A stretch of DNA of 21,217 bases from Candidatus Neomicrothrix sp. UBA825 (lineage in GTDB: Bacteria; Actinomycetota; Acidimicrobiia; Acidimicrobiales; UBA8592). The position numbers and the translations under genes are program-made. Below, one piece after another: positions 7,738-13,964 of the stretch (positions within the stretch are counted from its first letter, which is position 1; the number at the start of each line of letters is the position of its first letter). The stretch lies in contig DBHP01000060.1 in assembly GCA_002295705.1 (NCBI GenBank), forward strand, positions 1-21,217, read 5' to 3'. The notes under the pieces were generated by a model. It did not search any database and was not told the DNA's origin. It saw nothing but the letters and a program-made list of their open reading frames with translations.

Positions 7738-8580
7738 TTAAACTTGGCTTTGCTCGCAATAGTACGTCCAGATTCCACCGAACTTAGATCTCGCTATTGG
7801 TTTTCGCGATCTTGGGCTTAGTTCCCCGTGCTTTTCAAAGACCGAATGATGATCTTGAAATGATCCTGGTTCGCCGTTGGTATCTACGTAAAGACTCCCG
7901 TCAACGGTTGATCCTCGATACTTGACAGCATCGTAGATCGTCTGGACTATTGATTGCCAGAGTCGCCTTACCTCATTTGTTGTTAGAGAATCAGACATCC
8001 GGTCGTATCTTAGCCCAGCTTCAAATAAAATTTCATCTGCATACATTGGCCCTACACCAATCACGAATGAATCATCAACGAGCAATGTTTTAAGCTTTGC
8101 TTTCCGTGCTTGAAGATAGTGTGCAAAATCCCCCCAAGTTATTCGCTGAGAGTGCTCAATTGGATCAATTCCTAGTTCAGCAAGTTCAGGTTTATCCTCA
8201 ATGACTTCTGTTGTTTCATGGAGAGAAACCGAGGCTTCACCGACATGATCAATTAGTCTCATCTGACCAGTTTGCGTGAAAGTCACGACCAGCTGCGTTT
8301 TTGGGTGAATTTCTGCTTTGTTTGGGACTCTGCTTATTTGCCCGCCACTTCCAAGTTCTATTGCTAATGTCATCTCATTGGACAATTCAAGGAGTAAGAA
8401 CTTCCCCACTCTTGAGACTGATTCGACCTTAGACTGTTCTAGTTCTTTTTCAATTGCTGATTTTGCTTTAGGGCCGCCTGCAACTTTTGACTTTGTAACT
8501 TCTATTGTTTTTATTTTTTTGCCAACACAATCTCGTTCCAAGTCTCTCCGAATTGTTTCTATTTCTGGGAGTTGGATCAT
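7738..8580 (-). CDS. Degenerate Fpg/MutM-family protein, probably without glycosylase activity
   Basis: The position (between rnc and smc), length (280 residues) and fold markers (LPEIETIRRDLE, VGKFLLLEL, helix-two-turn-helix GPMYADEILFEAGL at 177-190, YVDTNGEPGSFQ) identify an Fpg/MutM homologue. In the family the base-excision chemistry uses Pro and Glu directly after the initiator Met; here these are Ile2 and Gln3. The HLGMSG motif reads ELGSGG (75-80). The DPRRFG loop is replaced by DHVG (111-114). The Asn of GIGNIYA is Pro178. The zinc finger reads GELSPRSRKPI and YYCEQSQ, with Ser255, Ser258 and Ser278 replacing three of four cysteines, and the finger Arg appears to be Ile270. The beta-hairpin Lys (K60) remains. 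The frame is intact and embedded in an operon, so it is probably conserved for another role such as DNA or RNA binding. No symbol is given because catalysis is doubtful. Confidence 0.85.
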   Translation of the reverse strand: MIQLPEIETIRRDLERDCVGKKIKTIEVTKSKVAGGPKAKSAIEKELEQSKVESVSRVGKFLLLELSNEMTLAIELGSGGQISRVPNKAEIHPKTQLVVTFTQTGQMRLIDHVGEASVSLHETTEVIEDKPELAELGIDPIEHSQRITWGDFAHYLQARKAKLKTLLVDDSFVIGVGPMYADEILFEAGLRYDRMSDSLTTNEVRRLWQSIVQTIYDAVKYRGSTVDGSLYVDTNGEPGSFQDHHSVFEKHGELSPRSRKPIARSKFGGIWTYYCEQSQV

Positions 8581-8633
8581 AGTTTCCTTATAAAGTTGCG
8601 TTGCATGACGATTTTAGCGCTTTATTTTGCAAG

Positions 8634-9302
8634 TTATTCATTGGTGTACTTTTTCAGGGCCTCGGAAGCTGCAGCCTGTTCGGCTTCTTTCTTGCTGTTT
8701 CCTTTGCCCTTTCCGATGATGTCATCCCCTACTCGAATACTTGCGAAGAAGATTTTTTCGTGATCGGGCCCATCCGAGTGAATACTGTAACGAGGCAGTG
8801 GCAATGATTGCTTCTCAAAAATCATCTTGAGTCTACTTTTGCTATCTTCATTATTTTTCTTTGAGAATTCTTCAATTCTATCTCCCAAGACATCTATCAC
8901 GAATGCCTTTGCTTCTGACCAGCCCCCGTCAAGGTATATTGCACCGATTACAGCTTCAACAGCATCCTCAAGTAGAGCTGGAGAAACGGAAGCATTTCCT
9001 AACTTGAGATACTTATCGAGATTTATCTCATCTGCCACTTCTTTCAAGGAGTTCCTTCCGACAACAACAGATCTGAGAAGCGAAAGTTCACCTTCGGATA
9101 ATTCTGGATAGTTCGTGTAGATATGTTCAGTGACAATGAGACCGAGCACTGAATCCCCTAGAAACTCTAGTTTCTCGTTAGGCCCCGTTCCTTCGTTTTC
9201 AGCAGACCAAGATTTGTGAGTCAATGCCTCTTCTAAAAGAAATATGTCTTTGAAAACTTTATTTATTGAATTTGCAAAAGTTGTCGTTTGTTCAGAAATC
9301 AA
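8634..9302 (-). CDS. rnc: Ribonuclease III
   Basis: Double-strand-specific endoribonuclease for rRNA precursor processing and RNA turnover. The 222 residues contain the RNase III signature NEKLEFLGDSVL (42-53), with E46 and D50 as metal ligands, and the second acidic pair D113 and E116 in LEDAVEAVIGAIYLDGG. A C-terminal double-stranded RNA-binding domain spans about 151-222 and ends in KGKGNSKKEAEQAAASEAL. Length is normal. The start appears to be TTG at 9300-9302, nine bases... after the acpP stop at 9310-9312, with seven bases between; there is no in-frame ATG before the catalytic domain and no good ribosome site, so coupling to acpP is likely. All catalytic residues are present. Confidence 0.95.
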   Translation of the reverse strand: MISEQTTTFANSINKVFKDIFLLEEALTHKSWSAENEGTGPNEKLEFLGDSVLGLIVTEHIYTNYPELSEGELSLLRSVVVGRNSLKEVADEINLDKYLKLGNASVSPALLEDAVEAVIGAIYLDGGWSEAKAFVIDVLGDRIEEFSKKNNEDSKSRLKMIFEKQSLPLPRYSIHSDGPDHEKIFFASIRVGDDIIGKGKGNSKKEAEQAAASEALKKYTNE

Positions 9303-9309
9303 GGATCAA

Positions 9310-9600
9310 TTAGCTCAGTCGACTAAAAACATAGTCAACTGCGTCCCTTACACTCTTCAGATCTTCCAGATCCTCGTCGTCAATTCTGAAATCAACAGAT
9401 CTTTCCGCTAGTTCCTCTTCAATCGCCTCCACAAGCTCTATTAGCGCCAAAGAGTCAGCATCTAAATCATCTGCGAATGAGTCTCCTTCATTGACCGTGT
9501 TGGGGGCTATTTCTAGGATCTCGCCTAGCCGGTCTTTGATTAACTGCAATATCGCTTCTCTACCCAGAGGATCTTGTTCCATGTGTGTCTCAGCTGGCAT
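9310..9600 (-). CDS. acpP: Acyl carrier protein
   Basis: Small acidic carrier of growing acyl chains for fatty-acid synthesis and for PlsX-type transfer to phospholipid synthesis. The 96 residues have the attachment motif DDLDADSLALIELV with S50 as the 4'-phosphopantetheine serine, followed by an acidic recognition helix (ELVEAIEEELAE) and the typical last helices. The N-terminus is about 12-15 residues longer than E. coli ACP. I chose the ATG at 9598-9600 because AGGA lies four bases before it; the next ATG (Met7) has no good ribosome site. It sits directly between plsX and rnc. Confidence 0.93.
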   Translation of the reverse strand: MPAETHMEQDPLGREAILQLIKDRLGEILEIAPNTVNEGDSFADDLDADSLALIELVEAIEEELAERSVDFRIDDEDLEDLKSVRDAVDYVFSRLS

Positions 9601-9680
9601 ACGTTCCTGTCCTTAATTGTATCCTTCTGATAATAGCGAATCTGTAAGCAACTATGGCGAAGCGTTTGAGAAATCAACCT

Positions 9681-10679
9681 TTAAGGTTTGAGAACAGATT
9701 GGAGATTTGCCACATGGTTGTCGTTAAAAAGCTCATGCGCTGTTTTAATTGCGTTGAGAATTGCATTCGCTGATGAGGAACCATGACTGACAATTGCTAT
9801 GCCGTTTACTCCTAGTAGAACTGCTCCCCCAACAGAATCTGGGTCAAGCTTGTGATATAAGGGCAGCAAGGAGGGTGCTAGGAGGTCAGCGCCTGCCTTC
9901 GCATCTTCAGAACTTGAAAATGCTGAAAATAATGCTTTAACTATTGCTTTTGCTGTTCCTTCCAGAGTCTTAAGTGCTACATTCCCAGTGAACCCATCGG
10001 TAACTACGACATCTACGGCCCCGCTCATTAAATCTCTTCCCTCTACATTTCCGATAAATTCTGCTTTGCTTACCGTTTCCCAATCTCCAGAATTCAAAAT
10101 TTCATATGTGTCTTTTATCAGCGAGTTTCCTTTTCCAGCTTCTTCACCGATTGATAGAAGCCCAACTTTAGGCCTCTCAACAGCAAACCTGTCCCGCGCG
10201 TAAACTGCGCCCATTTCGGCAAACTGCAGGAGCCAGTCAGGTTGACATTCTGCATTGGCTCCAGAGTCCAGAAGGATGACAGGGTGATCTCCTTCCAGTG
10301 TGGGGATGGGTGTTGCGATCGCAGGTCGAGAGACCCCTTTTAGCCTTCCCATTCTTAGCAATGCCGATGCCATGGTAGCGCCCGTATTTCCTGCACTTAC
10401 CATGGCTGCTCCATAACCGTCTCGGACATATTCAGCTGCACGAACGAGTGAAGAATCTTTCTTACGTCGAACAGCTTGTCCAGGATCCTCGTCCATTTCG
10501 ACTACTTCTGAAACAAAAATAGTCTTCATGTCCTCCACGTCACCGAGAGCTTGCTCTGTTCCGAAGAGCACAATCGGAATCCCTGATTCTTTGGCTAATC
10601 TGGCTCCTTGGATTATCTGATCAGGAGCATGATCACCACCCATTGCGTCAACAGCCACCGGAAGAGAAGTTTCGGTCAT
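9681..10679 (-). CDS. plsX: Phosphate acyltransferase PlsX
   Basis: Peripheral membrane enzyme that converts acyl-ACP and phosphate to acyl-phosphate, the donor for PlsY in phosphatidic acid synthesis. The 332 residues match the family along their length: VAVDAMGGDHAPDQII (8-23), AGNTGATMASALLRMGRLKG, LLDSGANAECQPDWL, GLLSIGEEAGKGNSL, FIGNVEGRDLMSG and VTDGFTGNVALKTLEGTA. No key segment is missing. It lies 15 bases after rpmF, the widespread rpmF-plsX pairing, and 80 bases before acpP. The fabD, fabG and fabH genes often found between plsX and acpP elsewhere are absent. Confidence 0.96.
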   Translation of the reverse strand: MTETSLPVAVDAMGGDHAPDQIIQGARLAKESGIPIVLFGTEQALGDVEDMKTIFVSEVVEMDEDPGQAVRRKKDSSLVRAAEYVRDGYGAAMVSAGNTGATMASALLRMGRLKGVSRPAIATPIPTLEGDHPVILLDSGANAECQPDWLLQFAEMGAVYARDRFAVERPKVGLLSIGEEAGKGNSLIKDTYEILNSGDWETVSKAEFIGNVEGRDLMSGAVDVVVTDGFTGNVALKTLEGTAKAIVKALFSAFSSSEDAKAGADLLAPSLLPLYHKLDPDSVGGAVLLGVNGIAIVSHGSSSANAILNAIKTAHELFNDNHVANLQSVLKP

Positions 10680-10694
10680 GATTTCGTTGTTTGG

Positions 10695-10871
10695 CTAGAC
10701 CTCAACGGCTACTCGATCGTCATACCATCCGCAATTCCCACATACATGATGAGGCCTCCGAGCTGCACTGCAACGCGGGCAGGTGTTAAGGGCCGGTGCA
10801 TGAAGTTTCCATGCAGAATTCCGTCTGCTCCTACTTTTAGACTTTGATGTTTTCTTCTTTGGTACTGCCAT
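10695..10871 (-). CDS. rpmF: 50S ribosomal protein L32 (zinc-binding form)
   Basis: Small basic protein of the large ribosomal subunit. The 58 residues begin MAVPKKKTSKSKSRSRR, the classic L32 start, and include RRNSAWKL and HAPALNTCPRC. Cysteines at 31, 34, 44 and 47 (CPRC and CGNC) form an intact zinc ribbon, so this is the C+ form. The ATG at 10869-10871 is the right start; a TTG four codons earlier would add MEKC, which has no counterpart in the family. It follows yceD after about 90 bases and leads into plsX. Confidence 0.95.
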   Translation of the reverse strand: MAVPKKKTSKSKSRSRRNSAWKLHAPALNTCPRCSAARRPHHVCGNCGWYDDRVAVEV

Positions 10872-10903
10872 GCATTTTTCCAATTCTTCCTACAACAAGC
10901 GGA

Positions 10904-10915
10904 ACTTGCGCAAGT
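10904..10915. repeat. 12-base perfect palindrome upstream of rpmF
   Basis: ACTTGCGCAAGT is self-complementary over all 12 positions and lies in the 91-base spacer between yceD and rpmF, about 33 bases before the rpmF start codon. It could be an operator half-site pair or chance; there is no second copy nearby. Confidence 0.3.
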
Positions 10916-10962
10916 AAGATCCTACCGACCAGCAGACTTTCTTGCACCCAGATAGGGAAAAG

Positions 10963-11505
10963 TTAGTCATCTGAAAATTTCAGCTGGTCTAATACAGCCC
11001 ATCTTGGATCCTTAAATTCTCCGGGATTTTCTCCAATATTTGAAGGAGTAGATGTAGTAAAAAATTCTGTGTCAGTTGGCCCAGTACATGTTTCAGAGCA
11101 CAAAGCAGCAAGTGGAAGATTAAGCATCGCCTGTTCTGCAAGCATTGGTCTCAGATCAAGCTTTTCGCCAAGCGGTAGTTCAAAGGTTTCACCTTCGAAA
11201 GCACCTTTCTCGAATATCTCATTAATGTCAATTGAGGTGCGTCCTGAGGTAGCTTCCAGACACCTTCGACATTGCGCAGTCCAATGCAGTATTGCGGTTC
11301 CGTTGGCGGTGACCTTGTCCGAGACTGCTTCAAGAGAGATATTTACTTGAATAAGAATTGCGTTGGAATGGGTTGTTTCTACAGAATCAGGTTTCCATTC
11401 TGAAGATATTTCAGCGGGGACACCTAGGTTTCTTTGTAATTTTGGGAGGTCTACAACAAGCTCATCCGAGTCTGAGGACCCGTTACCCGATTTCATCCTG
11501 GTCAT
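10963..11505 (-). CDS. yceD: DUF177/YceD family protein
   Basis: The YceD/DUF177 family is linked to large-subunit rRNA accumulation and ribosome assembly; in bacteria it usually precedes rpmF, as here. From ATG at 11503-11505 the protein has 180 residues, with the first cysteine pair in CRRCLEAT (C79, C82), the PLGEKLDLRPMLAEQAMLNLPLAALCSETC core (C136, C140) and the ending DPRWAVLDQLK that is typical of actinobacterial members. The usual LCPxCG segment after the last cysteine is missing and replaced by a Ser/Thr-rich stretch, so the C-terminal metal site looks incomplete. The start lies inside the preceding coiled-coil gene (stop at 11483-11485), a 23-base overlap; ATG at 11494-11496 is an alternative. 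The reading frame extends upstream without a good start. Confidence 0.85.
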   Translation of the reverse strand: MTRMKSGNGSSDSDELVVDLPKLQRNLGVPAEISSEWKPDSVETTHSNAILIQVNISLEAVSDKVTANGTAILHWTAQCRRCLEATSGRTSIDINEIFEKGAFEGETFELPLGEKLDLRPMLAEQAMLNLPLAALCSETCTGPTDTEFFTTSTPSNIGENPGEFKDPRWAVLDQLKFSDD

Positions 11506-12082
11506 ATAGCTCAGGTCCTTGCTCTGTTTCTGTTTCTGTTTCTGGAGATCCATGTGCTTCTTTCAGATCAGCTAGGGGATCTCCTTGGAGTTTGGTTCTT
11601 CCATCTGCGACTACCTTTTGAGTTTTCTTTAAAACAGCTTCAAAGCTGGCGAGTCTTTGATCGCAAAAATCTTCCGTTTCAAGGCGGAGCCTTTGGGCCT
11701 CAGCTTGGGCTTCTTCGATGATTCTCCGAGCTTGGATCTCAGCTGTTTTCACTACCTCAGACTTCTGGACCATCTGGCCTGCTCTGGCACGAGCCAAATC
11801 GATTAACTCATCCCCTTCTCTTTGAGTTCGTGAGAGAAAGTCTTCACGTTGTTTGAGCAACCATCTTGCGGCACGGATCTCATCGGGCAAGCGGATAGAT
11901 ATATCATTTAAGATCGAGATTATTTCGTCTTTGTTCACCATGGAAGACGAAGATAATGGAACAGGGCGAGCTGCATCAACAACGTTAATGAGCCCTTGAA
12001 TTAGGCGTTCGACCTCGGGCGCTTCGTATGGCTCCACTGACTCAAATGCTGTGGTTTCATCATTCTGCTCGGGTTCACTCAT
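11483..12082 (-). CDS. DivIVA-like coiled-coil protein, SepIVA-type
   Basis: The 199 residues are acidic at the N-terminus (1-25), then largely helical. There is a strong coiled coil from about 66 to 160 (ARWLLKQREDFLSRTQREGDEL, AQAEAQRLRLETEDF) with the AQAEA/ARA heptads of DivIVA-like and ATP-synthase-b-like proteins. The tail is short, acidic and repetitive. The locus between coaD and DUF177 matches the mycobacterial gene for SepIVA, a DivIVA-domain septation factor, so a role in cell division or envelope growth is the best inference; the sequence alone shows only the coiled coil. It overlaps coaD by eight bases (ATGAGTGA) and yceD by 23, so the three are probably translationally coupled. 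Confidence 0.75.
   Translation of the reverse strand: MSEPEQNDETTAFESVEPYEAPEVERLIQGLINVVDAARPVPLSSSSMVNKDEIISILNDISIRLPDEIRAARWLLKQREDFLSRTQREGDELIDLARARAGQMVQKSEVVKTAEIQARRIIEEAQAEAQRLRLETEDFCDQRLASFEAVLKKTQKVVADGRTKLQGDPLADLKEAHGSPETETETEQGPELYDQDEIG
11524..11544. repeat. Hexanucleotide tandem repeat (CTGTTT, 3.5 copies)
   Basis: CTGTTT is repeated perfectly three and a half times within the coding tail of the SepIVA-type gene, where it encodes the Glu-Thr repeat of SPETETETEQ. It lies just upstream of the yceD start. Copy-number changes would keep frame because the unit is six bases. Confidence 0.8.
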
Positions 12083-12557
12083 TATTAGCCAATCCCCTTC
12101 TGAGTAAATCGGAAACGGGTTTTGGTACTAACCCTGATATATCTCCTCCTTCAGATGATATTTCACGAATAAATCGACTCGAAATATACGAGTATTCCGG
12201 ATCTGTTGGTATGAAGACAGTATTGATTTGAGAAATTTTTTTGTTTGTTTGAGCCATCTGCATTTCAATTTCAAAATCTGCTGAGGACCTAAGGCCTTTA
12301 ATAATCGCGTCAGCATTCAGTGCTTTGGCTACATCAACGACAAGGCCTGTTGAGGAGTCTGTTACCACGTTATCAAGATGCTCAAAAGAGGTTTTTAGTA
12401 ATTCTTGACGCTTTTCAATAGATAAAAATCCCTTTTTTTCTCTGTTTTGCATTGCAACAACTATTAGTTGATCAAAAATCGTTGCTGCGGCCTCTACTAT
12501 CCGCACATGCCCAAGGTGAACTGGGTCAAATGATCCGGGATAAATTGCAATAGCCAT
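12075..12557 (-). CDS. coaD: Phosphopantetheine adenylyltransferase
   Basis: Transfers an adenylyl group from ATP to 4'-phosphopantetheine, the penultimate step of coenzyme A synthesis. The 160 residues carry the nucleotidyltransferase motif PGSFDPVHLGH (7-17, H14 and H17) and the ATP-binding ISSRFIRE (125-132), with AIIKGLRSSADFEIEMQMAQTN between them as in all CoaD proteins. Length is standard. The ATG start at 12555-12557 gives MAIAIYPGSFDP. The stop overlaps the start of the SepIVA-type gene. The rsmD-coaD order upstream is common across bacteria. Confidence 0.97.
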   Translation of the reverse strand: MAIAIYPGSFDPVHLGHVRIVEAAATIFDQLIVVAMQNREKKGFLSIEKRQELLKTSFEHLDNVVTDSSTGLVVDVAKALNADAIIKGLRSSADFEIEMQMAQTNKKISQINTVFIPTDPEYSYISSRFIREISSEGGDISGLVPKPVSDLLRRGLANNE

Positions 12558-12646
12558 GAAATAAATCTACCTCAGATTTTGCGCTACCTATGCGGGTAGA
12601 ACTATTTTCTGCATTAAACGTAAGAAATGCGGAGTTATATCGGTCT

Positions 12647-13165
12647 TTATTTTTGGTGTGAGGCTATTAGTAGGTTGGTTTGACCGTATTTTTGGCTCTT
12701 GATTATTTCCCAATCGCTTTCAAGCGTTATCGGTTCTGAACTTTCAATTACTATTGAATGGGCATTAATTCGTCTGAGCAATGTGCCCCAATGCTCATAT
12801 TTATAAGGGGGGTCCAAAAGCGCTACGTCAAAATAGTCATTCCTTTCGAGGAAACTCAGCGCATCCATTTTCAATATCTTTGATGCTGAGCCATAGTTTA
12901 GTTTTTCAATATTCAACATGATGCAATCAATTGCTTCTGCGTAGCGATCTACAAATACTACCGATTTTGCTCCACGTGATAAGGCTTCTATTCCAAGTGA
13001 CCCGGTGCCTGAGAATAAGTCGAGAAATGACCTGTTATCAACCAATCCGTAACTGTGCAGGGAGTTAAAGATAGCTTCTTTAACTCTGTCTTTTGTAGGC
13101 CTAATTTGATCCCCGCTTGGTACAACTAATTTGCGCCCTTTCGCTGCTCCAGATATGACCCTCAT
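12647..13165 (-). CDS. rsmD: 16S rRNA (guanine-N2)-methyltransferase RsmD
   Basis: SAM-dependent enzyme that methylates G966 (E. coli numbering) of 16S rRNA. The 172 residues begin MRVISGAAKGRKLVVP and contain RPTKDRVKEAIFNSL (22-36), the SAM-binding DLFSGTGSLGIEALSRGA (49-66) and the catalytic DPPY (118-121). All family motifs are intact. An 89-base spacer to coaD contains only short weak hairpins (for example 12584-12588 with 12595-12599). Upstream, 35 bases separate it from the divergent zinc-ribbon gene, so the two must share a very compact promoter region. Confidence 0.95.
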   Translation of the reverse strand: MRVISGAAKGRKLVVPSGDQIRPTKDRVKEAIFNSLHSYGLVDNRSFLDLFSGTGSLGIEALSRGAKSVVFVDRYAEAIDCIMLNIEKLNYGSASKILKMDALSFLERNDYFDVALLDPPYKYEHWGTLLRRINAHSIVIESSEPITLESDWEIIKSQKYGQTNLLIASHQK

Positions 13166-13200
13166 ATCAAATTACGTTATCTTCTCAATGAGGGGTAGCG

Positions 13201-13362
13201 ATGAAACTTCCATCAGAAATTACTTGTATTGACTGTGGCGGAAAATGCTATTTGGGTAGCAAGGAACCGGAATCTGGCTGGGAAGTAAATATGGTTGTGT
13301 TCTACCGTTGTAAGGATTGTCTGGATAGATGGGACATAGTAGTCGGAGATGACGGGATTTAG
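13201..13362 (+). CDS. 53-residue zinc-ribbon protein of unknown function
   Basis: A short plus-strand gene in a region otherwise coded on the minus strand. It starts at ATG 13201 with a strong ribosome site (GAGGGG, five to six bases before the start) and ends at TAG 13360-13362. The protein starts MKLPSEITCIDCGGKCYLGS and has cysteines at 9, 12, 16, 37 and 40 in the pattern CxxC-x3-C...CxxC, the layout of a treble-clef or rubredoxin-like zinc ribbon, with a basic/aromatic YRCKDCLDRWDIV second knuckle and an acidic end. I do not recognise a named family. The cysteine spacing together with the ribosome site makes chance unlikely. Its stop codon interlocks with the stop of the convergent acetyltransferase gene. 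Confidence 0.8.
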   Translation: MKLPSEITCIDCGGKCYLGSKEPESGWEVNMVVFYRCKDCLDRWDIVVGDDGI

Positions 13363-13964
13363 GCGGGGTCTCTCCACATACAGGTAAGACCTGCTTTACC
13401 TCCGTCAAGCGACAATTCCGTTTGGATTTCAAACCCTAGCCGATAGTAAAAGGAGAGGTTTCTTGGGTTGGTTGATTCAAGGTACGCTCCAGTTTCCTCC
13501 TTATCACAAATTTCTAAGATAGGTTGGAGTAGTTTTGCAGCTCGTCCTTTACCTTGCATCTCAGGAACAGTTCCAACTGCTTGTAAGTACCAGTGAGGCT
13601 GTAAAGGGTGGTTAGCATTGACTTCCGCAAACGCCTCTAGAACTTGTGAGATCCTATCGCCCACTAATTCATGCATTAAATTGACGAATGCATCTTGCTC
13701 GTCGTCACCGCTATTGTCAGATTCACGTAGACCTGAGATTGGCTTGGTCCAGATTGACGAGGTGGAGTTACCTTCATCCACACTTAATGTCCATTCGGGG
13801 TTCTTACTTGCATGATGAGTTAGGAAATACCACCATTGGTGCAAATTGCGTTCGTGACTTTTTCCTGGAAATAACCAACTAAAGAATGGGTCAAATAGAA
13901 ATGCTTTCGTGAGAATATTTGCTGTGGTTCGTGGGTCAGATGTTGAATTTAGAGGTTCGCTCAT
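13359..13964 (-). CDS. GNAT-family N-acetyltransferase
   Basis: Putative acetyl-CoA-dependent acyltransferase; substrate unknown. The 201 residues show the GNAT core in the C-terminal half: strand WYLQAVGTVPE followed by the acetyl-CoA-binding loop MQGKGRAAKLLQPILE (136-151), then AYLESTNPRNLSFYYRLGFE (160-179), the motif B signature with the conserved Tyr near the thiol leaving group. The N-terminal half (TKAFLFDPFFSWLFPGK, HQWWYFL) resembles the RimI/puromycin-acetyltransferase-like subgroup with a bulky aromatic N-lobe. The ATG at 13962-13964 overlaps the recG stop as ATGA, so it is coupled to recG. The biological link to RecG is unclear and may be only positional. Confidence 0.88.
   Translation of the reverse strand: MSEPLNSTSDPRTTANILTKAFLFDPFFSWLFPGKSHERNLHQWWYFLTHHASKNPEWTLSVDEGNSTSSIWTKPISGLRESDNSGDDEQDAFVNLMHELVGDRISQVLEAFAEVNANHPLQPHWYLQAVGTVPEMQGKGRAAKLLQPILEICDKEETGAYLESTNPRNLSFYYRLGFEIQTELSLDGGKAGLTCMWRDPA

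Noticed and set aside
7738..8580. Calling this gene a functional mutM/fpg
   Set aside because: Catalytic Pro and Glu, the intercalating residues and most zinc ligands are absent, so only family membership is supported.
10872..10883. Extended rpmF start giving MEKC before the normal N-terminus
   Set aside because: It would use TTG, while ATG at 10869-10871 gives the canonical MAVPKKK start.
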